Below are positions 35,482-43,381 of a stretch of 54,290 nt of DNA, in pieces; position 1 is the first letter of the stretch, and every line of letters starts with the position of its first letter. The position numbers were made by a program, and so were the translations under genes. The notes beneath the pieces are model-generated. The model was given only the letters and a program-made list of their open reading frames with translations, searched no databases and was not told where the DNA came from. Source of the stretch: an uncultured Eubacterium sp. (GTDB lineage Bacteria > Bacillota > Clostridia > Lachnospirales > Lachnospiraceae); contig USBB01000014.1 in assembly GCA_900552795.1 (NCBI GenBank), positions 1-54,290 of the forward strand, in the 5' to 3' direction.

Positions 35482-37722
35482 TTATACTGTTTGCGTTTGT
35501 AACATTTCCATATATTTTCCGTTTGTTTTTACTAATTCATCATGACTCCCCATCTCAATTATTTTACCAGCATCCATCACTATAATTTTTTCACATTTCT
35601 TAATTGTTGATAATCTATGCGCTATGTAAAGTATTGTTTTTTCTTTAAGAAATACATTAATATTATTTAAAATTCTTTCTTCTGTCAAATAGTCCAAATT
35701 GCTTGTCATTTCATCTAATATAATGACTTCAGGATTACCAACAATAGCTCTCGCTAATGCTATCCTTTGCTTTTCACCTTGAGACAAATCATATCCTTTC
35801 TCATCAATGACAGTTTCATATTTTTGAGGAAGATTTTCAACTATTTCATCAACTAAAGCAACTTTGCATGCTTTTTGAAACATATCTTCGGTAATATCAT
35901 CTCTATCCATAATAATATTATTTTTAATTGTATCATTAAATATATCCACACTTTGGGATAAGTATGATATCTTTTCACGCAACAATTCAAGATTTATTTC
36001 CTTAATATCTAAACCATTATAAAAAATTGCCCCATCGTCACAATTATAAAAATTCACCAATAATTTGGCTAATGTAGATTTACCGCACCCTGTCTTTCCA
36101 ATGACAGCCACTTTCTCCCCTTTAAACAAATCTAAACTTACATTAGATAATACTTCATCCCTATATCCATAACTAAATGATATTTCCTTAATCTTAAGTG
36201 ACTTAAATTTCACATTTTTTAAGATATTCTCTCTTTCTTTTTCTATTTCAGCCATCAATATATCATTTAGCCTTTCAATTGCAACCGTCGCAGTTTGAAT
36301 ATCTTCTTGTAATCCAACTATATTTTTTATAGGATTAAGCATTAATCCTACTATCATATAACAGCTTATCATTGTTCCTATTGACATATTTCCCATAATA
36401 CACTGATTTGCAGTCATTAACAATATGGCTATTGTACCAATTGAAAATATTAATGAACTCAAACCCTCTATTGCAGTATGCAACAACATCCCCTTTTTTA
36501 CACTTTGAGTCAATTGAGTAAAAATACGCTTCATTTTAATTTCAAAATTTTGTTTTTTAAACAACTTTATTGTAGAAATAGATGAAAATGTATTTGTGAT
36601 ATATGATATTACCCCCTCATTATTTTTTAAAATTTCATTATTTATTTTCTTTAAAGGCTTTTTCTCTAAAAATATAAATGTAACATAAATAAATATTATG
36701 CATATAATCCCTAAAAATATTTGTTTATTAATAAAAAATAATGTTAATCCGAATAATGATACAATCACACTATCATTTAATAATGTCATCAATATTTTAG
36801 TTGTAGTTTCTCTTATTTTTGACGTATCTGCAAATCGCGAAATTATCTCCCCAGTTCTTCTACACTCGTAATATCCCAATGGTAATCCGATTGCTTTTCT
36901 ATATGTTTCCATAACCAACTGTATATCAAACTTTTGCACAAATGAAGATAATTTTTTTCCTCTAAGAATTTTAAATACAAATTGCAATAAATAAACAATT
37001 ACCACTAATATAACTATATTATAATAATCACTCATAAAATGTTCAACTTCCACAACAAATGAAACTATCCATGAAGTTCCGCCTTCATTTTCAACCAATA
37101 TATGCTGGTGCTCATTTCGTCCTCCATTGACTATGTTATTCACGTAATCTATAAAATATTGTACCAAAAAAATATTAGCCAACCCTATTATCGAAATACT
37201 TAACGATATTAACCCTATAAAAAATATATTTATTTTTTCTTTTTTTAATATGCTTTGTATTGCATTTTTAGCTACATAATCCACCTTGTCATATTGATAA
37301 TCTATACTCTTTTTATAGTCAATCATAATGCCTGTCCATTTTTTGTAAAATTGACATTTTTTTATTTTTACTAACCCCTTAGCAGGATCTCCAATAACTA
37401 CACTTGTTTTTCTAATCCCATATACAACAACATAATGCAAATATCCACTATCTGATACAATATGCGCAACAATAGGAAGATGCACCTCTTTATTATTAAC
37501 AGCTTCTTCAATTTCTTTTACTGTGCACCGATAAGCTGTTGCATCTAATCCAATTTTTTTTGCACCTTCTATCATTGCATATAAGCTTGTACCATTATTA
37601 TCAGTCCTTAATATCTCTCGACATTTTATAAGAGGTATTTTTATACCAAAATTTTTTGCAATCATACACAAACATGCAGGTCCACAATCTTTTTCATCAT
37701 GTTGTATAACTATATTTTTCAT
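35482..37722 (-). CDS. Peptidase-containing ABC transporter (PCAT, C39 type)
   Basis: 746 residues. The N-terminal C39 protease domain has C13 (KDCGPACL), H96 (HYVVVYG) and D112 (GDPAKG); it cleaves after double-glycine leaders. Membrane helices follow (about 165-460), then the ATPase domain with GKTGCGKST, signature LSQGEKQR, Walker B VIILDEMTSNLD and switch AHRL, so it looks complete. It should process and export the small peptide encoded just upstream at 38099-38260. The gene is visibly richer in A/T and in ATA/AAT codons than its neighbours, which suggests transfer. The start is the second of two adjacent ATG codons (37722), with AGGGGG 5 nt upstream. Confidence 0.92.
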   Translation of the reverse strand: MKNIVIQHDEKDCGPACLCMIAKNFGIKIPLIKCREILRTDNNGTSLYAMIEGAKKIGLDATAYRCTVKEIEEAVNNKEVHLPIVAHIVSDSGYLHYVVVYGIRKTSVVIGDPAKGLVKIKKCQFYKKWTGIMIDYKKSIDYQYDKVDYVAKNAIQSILKKEKINIFFIGLISLSISIIGLANIFLVQYFIDYVNNIVNGGRNEHQHILVENEGGTSWIVSFVVEVEHFMSDYYNIVILVVIVYLLQFVFKILRGKKLSSFVQKFDIQLVMETYRKAIGLPLGYYECRRTGEIISRFADTSKIRETTTKILMTLLNDSVIVSLFGLTLFFINKQIFLGIICIIFIYVTFIFLEKKPLKKINNEILKNNEGVISYITNTFSSISTIKLFKKQNFEIKMKRIFTQLTQSVKKGMLLHTAIEGLSSLIFSIGTIAILLMTANQCIMGNMSIGTMISCYMIVGLMLNPIKNIVGLQEDIQTATVAIERLNDILMAEIEKERENILKNVKFKSLKIKEISFSYGYRDEVLSNVSLDLFKGEKVAVIGKTGCGKSTLAKLLVNFYNCDDGAIFYNGLDIKEINLELLREKISYLSQSVDIFNDTIKNNIIMDRDDITEDMFQKACKVALVDEIVENLPQKYETVIDEKGYDLSQGEKQRIALARAIVGNPEVIILDEMTSNLDYLTEERILNNINVFLKEKTILYIAHRLSTIKKCEKIIVMDAGKIIEMGSHDELVKTNGKYMEMLQTQTV

Positions 37723-38098
37723 CATTTCCCCCTTTTTTATTATATTAAGCATAATCTGCACCAAAATACTTTTATTCTACAAATAATCACAAAACCATAT
37801 TTATCGTTTTTAATATTTTTTCTATACAATGCTTTTTATTACATACTATTTTACCACCTATGCAAAATACACATATTTTAAATTTTTATACCTATAAGTT
37901 ATCTCCTAAATATTATATGTATTAGTCTCTATATAATGAATACACCAAATAAATTCACAATTAATCACATTATGTATATTTTGCTGAAAATTTAAATTAT
38001 ATTGTAATATATCTTTGCTAATAGTAGTTTTATCATTTGTGTTAAACAAAAAATTAAGCAATCTGCTAGTTAAGCAGATTGCTCAAACACTTGATAAA
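37723..38098. other. AT-rich leader between the peptide gene and the PCAT gene
   Basis: 376 bp, strongly A/T. It holds the terminator of the peptide gene at its upstream end and a weak candidate promoter for the transporter on the minus strand (TTTGCA, 17 bp, TGTAAT, near 37835-37865). I find no further small gene with a ribosome-binding site in it. Confidence 0.4.
38050..38083 (-). terminator. Terminator or attenuator after the GG-leader peptide gene
   Basis: AGCAATCTGCT and AGCAGATTGCT form a perfect 11-bp stem with a 5-nt loop, followed on the minus strand by a short A/T spacer and TTTTTT. It lies 15 bp after the peptide stop codon and would favour peptide mRNA over transporter mRNA if transcription began upstream of both. 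Confidence 0.75.
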
Positions 38099-38260
38099 TT
38101 AGACTTCTTCTATTCTACCACCTGATAAATAATGCCATGTCTTAACGCCAAAATGAAGTCCCATTCTTAAAATGTTGGTTGAAGTAAATCCGCAATATGT
38201 ACACCTATATGTCGTACCACCATTGATTTGCTTCATTTCAGCACTTGCCAACTTTTGCAT
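38099..38260 (-). CDS. Double-glycine leader peptide with zinc-finger-like core
   Basis: 53 residues. The first 15 form a classical double-glycine leader: L4 (-12), E8 (-8), M9 (-7), I12 (-4), G14-G15 (-2, -1). The predicted 38-residue product has C20, C23, H36 and H43, a CX2CX12HX6H arrangement like a C2H2 zinc finger (H-H spacing one or two residues long). A second GG lies at 47-48. AAAAGGGGGTG precedes the ATG at 38260; an upstream TTG in the same frame falls in the -35 box and is not used. A C39 transporter gene follows. It may be a bacteriocin or signal peptide; I do not recognise the family. Confidence 0.78.
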   Translation of the reverse strand: MQKLASAEMKQINGGTTYRCTYCGFTSTNILRMGLHFGVKTWHYLSGGRIEEV

Positions 38261-38280
38261 AATCCACACCCCCTTTTCTA

Positions 38281-38323
38281 TTTTATTGTGATACAACTTT
38301 ACCACAATAAAATATTTTGTCAA
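38281..38323 (-). promoter_or_regulatory. Peptide promoter overlapped by a 10-bp-arm dyad (operator)
   Basis: On the minus strand TTGACA (38323-38318) and TAAAGT (38301-38296) are spaced by 16 bp. A perfect inverted repeat, TTTTATTGTG (38281-38290) and CACAATAAAA (38303-38312) with a 12-bp centre, covers most of the spacer, the -10 box and the start region. This is the expected geometry for a repressor or activator site controlling the peptide gene. Confidence 0.7.
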
Positions 38324-38425
38324 TTTATATTTTGTATATTAATTAATATGACATCTTTTATATACAAGCAAAAATTTTTATCTATATATAATTCAGCTAA
38401 CATAATTCTATATATTACTATTTTT

Positions 38426-38521
38426 TTAACATTGCAAAAGCAAAACAACTGAAAAGATAATTAAAATAACTGACAATAGTAAATTATTGAACCATATTAA
38501 CAATCGTTTTACATTACTCAT
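38426..38521 (-). CDS. 31-residue single-helix membrane peptide
   Basis: A short open frame encoding a basic N terminus (MSNVKR) followed by about 23 hydrophobic residues ending LLLQC. AAGGGGAG lies 9-10 nt before the ATG. It starts 34 bp after the regulator stop codon and precedes the peptide promoter, so it is probably co-transcribed with the regulator. Size and topology would suit a bacteriocin immunity peptide, a small regulatory membrane peptide or a type I toxin; none is proven. It is below usual gene-calling length. Confidence 0.5.
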   Translation of the reverse strand: MSNVKRLLIWFNNLLLSVILIIFSVVLLLQC

Positions 38522-38555
38522 ACGCACAATCTCCCCTTACCTTTTTACAAATTTA

Positions 38556-39149
38556 TCAGTGCATCTTAGTATTACTCAGATCTAAATATTTTTTACTATT
38601 TCTTTTCCGCTTTATAACACTAATAATTCCAATGCCACCAAGAATTACTCCTGATGCGCATAAAAGAACCGGCTTTGCTAACGACACCTGTTTAACTGAA
38701 TAAAGAGCTGTGGGTCCATCTATACCTCCCTTGATTGCAGTGGAAAACGAATTATATGGAAATACAATATTGTATACTCCATATATTACAAAAATAACCC
38801 CTATCCCCATACATAAATAGGCTAACATCTTTTTGTATAGATTACGCCTATTTTCATATTTTTTTACTATCATAATATACTTTTCAATTTCATTTTTCAT
38901 TTCTTCACTCGATATAGCTTTTGATGTATCTTCTTTTTTATTTTTCTTGCATTCAAGCATTTCAATCATTGATATATCAAAGGCCTTTGATAGTAATTCA
39001 ATATTGCATATATCAGGAAGTCCTTTTCCCCACTCCCATTTACTTACAGCTTTATCCGTAACATATATCTTTTCTGCCAATTCCATTTGGGTCATTTTCT
39101 GTTCTTTTCTTAATTGTGCAATAAACTGTCCCATCATTACTGCATCCAT
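38556..39149 (-). CDS. XRE-family regulator with membrane helices
   Basis: 197 residues. An N-terminal helix-turn-helix of the Cro/CI type (about 6-65: LRKEQKMTQMELAEKI, DKAVSKWEWGKGLPD) is followed by a charged linker and two membrane helices (about 110-130 and 160-180). Between them lies GGIDGPTALYSV, a motif I recall in other clostridial membrane-tethered XRE proteins. It could sense the exported peptide or envelope state and bind the dyad at 38281-38312; that is inference. AGGAGGTG precedes the ATG. It is first of the cassette. Confidence 0.85.
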   Translation of the reverse strand: MDAVMMGQFIAQLRKEQKMTQMELAEKIYVTDKAVSKWEWGKGLPDICNIELLSKAFDISMIEMLECKKNKKEDTSKAISSEEMKNEIEKYIMIVKKYENRRNLYKKMLAYLCMGIGVIFVIYGVYNIVFPYNSFSTAIKGGIDGPTALYSVKQVSLAKPVLLCASGVILGGIGIISVIKRKRNSKKYLDLSNTKMH

Positions 39150-39241
39150 CTGTACACCTCCTATTAAAAAGATTAAAGTTTCTGCACCAAATAATCAATC
39201 AACGCTGCGTTTACATTGTCTTTTCATGGCTTTTATATAGC

Positions 39242-39330
39242 TTTTCACTCAAAAAGATTGTGCGTATCAGTCGCATCATCACGGAGTGTTTTACTTTATA
39301 GGAATATTGCATTGTCATTTCCTATAAAGT
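39242..39330. repeat. Two imperfect/perfect inverted repeats between PL9-B and the XRE gene
   Basis: A perfect inverted repeat, ACTTTATAGGAA (39293-39304) and TTCCTATAAAGT (39319-39330) with a 14-bp loop, follows an imperfect hairpin at about 39243-39295 (TTTTCACTC ... GAGTG, with GATTGTGCG/CGCATCATC inside). The left segment TTTTCACTCAAAAAGATTGTG resembles 34896-34914, so it is probably a dispersed intergenic element. Confidence 0.55.
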
Positions 39331-39366
39331 GAAAAATACAGGGCCGGACATTAGCCCGACCCTGTA
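39331..39366 (-). terminator. Terminator of PL9-B
   Basis: On the minus strand ACAGGGTCGGGC pairs with TCCGGCCCTGT, followed by ATTTTTC. It lies about 50 bp after the PL9-B stop. Confidence 0.8.
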
Positions 39367-39412
39367 CTATTTATAAGAAGGTATATAATCTTGCTATATA
39401 AAACCAGAAAGA

Positions 39413-42400
39413 CTATGCTCTCTTTCTTCTTTCATAGATTACAACACCTGTTACAGCTGCAACGCTAAGTAATGCGATAATCACATACAATACCATATTT
39501 GTACTGTCGCCTGTCTTAGGTGCTGCAACAATGTTTGTTACACCAGGCTGTACTGAAGCAGCTTCGCCATCTGTAACAATAACAGCTCCAACTCCCTTAG
39601 GTGCCTTATCTGTAAGAACTAACAAATCATGCATATTAATTGAACCATTTGCATTTCTTGTTGGAACTACTGAAGTATCAGTACTCTTAAACCAGTCAAC
39701 GCTTGCCTGCTCACCCTTTGAGTTTGCTGAAACAAGACCTGAAGCACCATCTACAAGCAGATAGTTTGTCTCGCTCTCAAGAGCATCCTGTCCTATAAGT
39801 GTAAATTGATCCTTAACAGCTTTTTTATTAGTTGTAAGCGAAATAGTATTGTTAAGAACATAATTTGTAGTTCCATTGTACTTACTTCCATTCAATGGTG
39901 CCAATGATATATTCTGAGCGCTCTTCTCGTTAACGCCTGTATTGTAGAACTGTCCATTATTAAATGCTGTGCAGTTTATAACCTGACAGTCAGGACCATT
40001 ATTACTTGTGATACCTTTTCCACCATTATCAAATGAAACACTGTTTATAAGCTTATGTGCTCCAGGTAATCCTTCGCCGCCTAACTTAAATCCGTTGCCT
40101 TCACCTGTCTGCTCAACGCCAGGTACTGTACCATTGCTGTATGCAACACAATTTTCGATAACTACAGGCTGGATTGCTCCCTGTCCGAATTCATTCTTGG
40201 CATATAAATCCCATCCATCATCAATATTGTGATGAGCTATACATCCATAGAACTTATTGCCTTCACCAACTGTAAGTTTTGCACCGAAACCATCTGCATC
40301 ATTAAATGCTGAATCACAGTTATTATATGCATCGCAGTTCTTTATAAGGTTATTCTTTGGCCACCATTCATTTGGTTCACCACCTGAACGGCTTATCTGA
40401 AGACCTGTTGTTCCATTATCATGAATATCACAAAGTTCTACGATATTATTGTTACCTGATACCTGAATACCTTTCTTATTCTTTGCCGAATTACAGATTT
40501 CAAGTCCAAATATATGCCAGTAGTCACCGTTAACCTGAATCATTGAACCTGCTAAATTCTCTGCTGTAGAACCATCAAGTGTAACTTTGCCAGGATTTTC
40601 AGCCATCAAAACAATTCTCTTACCTGCTGTTCCTGATACACTGTAAGGTATTATAAGATCCTTGTACATATCATACTTACCGTCTTTAAGCAAAATAACC
40701 TGACCAGGCTGTGCATAAGATACAGCAGTATAGATATCTAAAGGCTTAGCCCCTGTTCCATCTCCCTTTGAAGTACCATCAGGAGTAACTATTATTGTTT
40801 CTCCCTCTTTACCGTACTTCTTCATCTTAACTGTCTTTTCAATTACAACCGGCTCATATGATTCGGCTACAACCTTTTCAGGGTCCGGTGTAATAGTTGT
40901 AATTAACTTTGTTTCATCCTTTGTAAGTTTTAAATCATAAGATATAGTTTCATAAGCTGCTACATCTTTTGAGAATAATTCGTTTCCGTCGCCATCTGTA
41001 AGCTTAACATTAGCATCCCAGCTTCCATAATATCTGTAATTATAATCTGACTGTGATGTTGTTGGGCCAGCGTATACGAAAAGGTTCTTTGGTGTTAAAT
41101 CCTTTTCCCATAAAGATTCGTCCTTTGCAGGATCATCTGCCGGATTTCTTGATTCAAACTTAACATCTGAGAATGTTGCAGTTACTTTTCTTGATACTGC
41201 AAAACCAACGTATACCTTTTCGCTGTCCTGAGCAAGCATCTTTGCAGGATCCCATGAATGAAGTTCAACACCTTCTGCATTTGCTAATGTTGCATGGTAA
41301 CCATTGTTATCTTTTACTAATGTCAATTCATATTCTTTCTGACATGTTCCGGCTGCAAATGTATCCTTTGTCACAACACTGCCTGTTTTACTGTCTGTAT
41401 CAAGTGTTTCAATAAAAGGATTCGCCTGATTAAGTGTTCTTCCTGTTGTATCAATGCCCTTAGGATCTGTACAACCTGTAACTTTTCTGAAACCAGGTCC
41501 GCAAGGATATGTAATCTTTGTACCTGCCTCATCTATCCATTCAGTCTTTGAAAGACCTGCAAGCAAATAGTTAAGTGCACTGCACTGATCATATTTTCCC
41601 TCTTCACCTATTGTATCAGCTACAAGTAAACCGACACCTGACTGATTATCACCATCAAACTTATCAAGTGTAAGCTTAGCTGAAAATCTGAAGTTTTCCT
41701 TATCAGATACAACTTCTGTATAATAGAATAAGAAACCGTCGTTTGAAGATGCCATCTTACCTGCTGGTGCATACATAGTCACTGAACCGTCTTCTTTTAC
41801 TTCGATTTTACCCTTACTATTGTTATCTCCGGCCTGTGTTCCCACAGCAGCCTTACTCCAGACTCTTTCTACCGTATCAGTAAATGTCTTATCATATGTA
41901 ACTTCTGTTATAGCAGCCGGTGTATTTCTAACTGCTTCAATCTTAAATGTATACTTTGTACCAGGCTTTAATCCTGAAACTGCCATCTTTGTCTCTGCTG
42001 TTTCGCCAGCTTTTGTATATGCGTCTGTACCTGCTACTTTATATGATACAACATATTTGTCAGCTTCCGGTACCTTTGTCCATACTAAGCTTATCGAATC
42101 TTTTCCATCACCTGTTGCACTTGAAACAGATGGTGCTGATAAAGGTAATACAAATTCAACCGACTTATCTGTACCTGCCTTATCATCGCAAGCTTCTCTC
42201 TTTGCAACTATTGAGAATGTGTACGTACCTGTCGCAGATGGCTTAAACTCAAACACACCTGATGTTGATGTCTTTGTACTCTCTTCTCTGTCAAGCTCTG
42301 TTCCTGCTGCATCTTTCATAATCACAGCGACACTGTCTGCTCCATCATAGCCGATATTCATTGTATATGGAACTGTAATTGTACCGTCTGCAGCTGTTAT

Positions 42401-43012
42401 ATCACCTATTTCAGGTGCTGTTACTGTAGCCCAGTCAGCTCTTGGTGGTCTTGTTCCGCCTGAAGTTTCTGTAATCTCAAAGCTCATTAATCTTGTATTT
42501 CTGTTATACTCTGCTGATTCAGGTGATACCATCTGATATGTACCTGCCTCAAGATTTTCATACTCTACTGCTGTTGCGCTTGTTCCTGCCACTACTACAA
42601 GTCCGTCTGTGCCTCCCTTTGGAACTACCGCAACTCCGTCTTTCTTTAAGCTGAATACAGATGAGTTTGAACCGCCTGTACTGCTTATTGCAACCTTTAC
42701 AGAAGCTGTACCTGTTACAGTAAACTCAAATCCGCCTGCTTCGGCTTTTTCAAGTTCTACTGCCTTTATGCTCATGTCTGTATTTGTTCTCTTTGTAACC
42801 TTACCAAACACTGATACATAATCGTCAGCTACCTTTCCTGTCAGTGCTTCCTTATCTGCTGCTGCCGCAGGAAGTACTGTTGCATCAAAAGTATAAGTCT
42901 TTACATCTGCTGCTTTGGCACTTTCCGGTACCCAATCCATTGGCATAATGCCAACAACCATAAGCAATGCCATAATCACAGCAACTATCTTTTTGCCCCT
43001 TGTTATTTTCAT
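39413..43012 (-). CDS. Cell-wall-anchored pectate lyase, PL9 family, multidomain (PL9-B)
   Basis: 1199 residues. Signal peptide ending SAKA (about 34); one carbohydrate-binding-like module (about 36-182); Ig/fibronectin-like domains (about 190-375); a jelly-roll-like domain (about 390-640); a beta helix (about 735-1130). DGFGAK near 906, DDGWD near 933 and NGFKLGG near 973 give the PL9 Ca2+ aspartates and catalytic Lys. The C terminus is PKTGD, a hydrophobic helix and ERRKRA, a sorting signal. It is shorter than PL9-A, lacking one N-terminal module and the C-terminal beta domain. GGAGGAGAGG precedes the ATG. With PL9-A it should degrade pectin at the cell surface. Confidence 0.88.
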   Translation of the reverse strand: MKITRGKKIVAVIMALLMVVGIMPMDWVPESAKAADVKTYTFDATVLPAAAADKEALTGKVADDYVSVFGKVTKRTNTDMSIKAVELEKAEAGGFEFTVTGTASVKVAISSTGGSNSSVFSLKKDGVAVVPKGGTDGLVVVAGTSATAVEYENLEAGTYQMVSPESAEYNRNTRLMSFEITETSGGTRPPRADWATVTAPEIGDITAADGTITVPYTMNIGYDGADSVAVIMKDAAGTELDREESTKTSTSGVFEFKPSATGTYTFSIVAKREACDDKAGTDKSVEFVLPLSAPSVSSATGDGKDSISLVWTKVPEADKYVVSYKVAGTDAYTKAGETAETKMAVSGLKPGTKYTFKIEAVRNTPAAITEVTYDKTFTDTVERVWSKAAVGTQAGDNNSKGKIEVKEDGSVTMYAPAGKMASSNDGFLFYYTEVVSDKENFRFSAKLTLDKFDGDNQSGVGLLVADTIGEEGKYDQCSALNYLLAGLSKTEWIDEAGTKITYPCGPGFRKVTGCTDPKGIDTTGRTLNQANPFIETLDTDSKTGSVVTKDTFAAGTCQKEYELTLVKDNNGYHATLANAEGVELHSWDPAKMLAQDSEKVYVGFAVSRKVTATFSDVKFESRNPADDPAKDESLWEKDLTPKNLFVYAGPTTSQSDYNYRYYGSWDANVKLTDGDGNELFSKDVAAYETISYDLKLTKDETKLITTITPDPEKVVAESYEPVVIEKTVKMKKYGKEGETIIVTPDGTSKGDGTGAKPLDIYTAVSYAQPGQVILLKDGKYDMYKDLIIPYSVSGTAGKRIVLMAENPGKVTLDGSTAENLAGSMIQVNGDYWHIFGLEICNSAKNKKGIQVSGNNNIVELCDIHDNGTTGLQISRSGGEPNEWWPKNNLIKNCDAYNNCDSAFNDADGFGAKLTVGEGNKFYGCIAHHNIDDGWDLYAKNEFGQGAIQPVVIENCVAYSNGTVPGVEQTGEGNGFKLGGEGLPGAHKLINSVSFDNGGKGITSNNGPDCQVINCTAFNNGQFYNTGVNEKSAQNISLAPLNGSKYNGTTNYVLNNTISLTTNKKAVKDQFTLIGQDALESETNYLLVDGASGLVSANSKGEQASVDWFKSTDTSVVPTRNANGSINMHDLLVLTDKAPKGVGAVIVTDGEAASVQPGVTNIVAAPKTGDSTNMVLYVIIALLSVAAVTGVVIYERRKRA

Positions 43013-43324
43013 TTAGGCCTCTCCTCCTTATTTTTTATTCTGGTAAATATGACAAATATCTGTATACTACCAAGATTACATATATTATAACATTTTGATG
43101 TACAAATTGTAAACACATCTTTTTGTTAATTGAGTTGTCATTTTCACTATTTTGATGTCGATTTTTTGTAAATTATGTACATTTAACTGCATAAAAAGTC
43201 GCTGCAAACAGCGATTACAAGATTTGCTCCACTTTTATGCTCATTTTTGGGCGTGTCCCAAGGTCATGCACCCACTACCCTGCAAGCACAAGTGGGTGCA
43301 GACCTTTTGACACTGTAATCCTAT
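43013..43324. repeat. Gene-free region with a very long hairpin upstream of PL9-B
   Basis: 312 bp. 43199-43214 is a small hairpin (TCGCTG, CAAA, CAGCGA). 43253-43313 is a long one: GTGTC/GACAC, AAGGTC/GACCTT and TGCACCCACT/AGTGGGTGCA around a 14-nt loop, 21 pairs with one bulge and a 2-nt internal loop. It is much more G/C-rich than the surroundings. The PL9-B promoter should lie near 43020-43100, but I cannot single it out. Confidence 0.6.
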
Positions 43325-43374
43325 AAAAAAAGCCCCATACAGAATATACATTTTATGCACACTCTGTGGGGCTT
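43325..43374 (-). terminator. Terminator of the DUF1858 gene
   Basis: AAGCCCCA (43330-43337) pairs with TGGGGCTT (43367-43374) and CAGA with TCTG inside it; the minus-strand transcript ends in a T run (43330-43325). Confidence 0.85.
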
Positions 43375-43381
43375 ACAAAAC

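Noticed and set aside
38261..38323. Longer GG-peptide form starting at a TTG at 38323
   Set aside because: The extra codons lie in the -35/-10 region and dyad; the ATG at 38260 has the ribosome-binding site and gives the canonical leader.
30089..43012. Long open frames on the strand opposite the PL9 genes
   Set aside because: They mirror the codon pattern of the real genes, lack ribosome-binding sites and encode low-complexity Ser/Leu-rich sequence.
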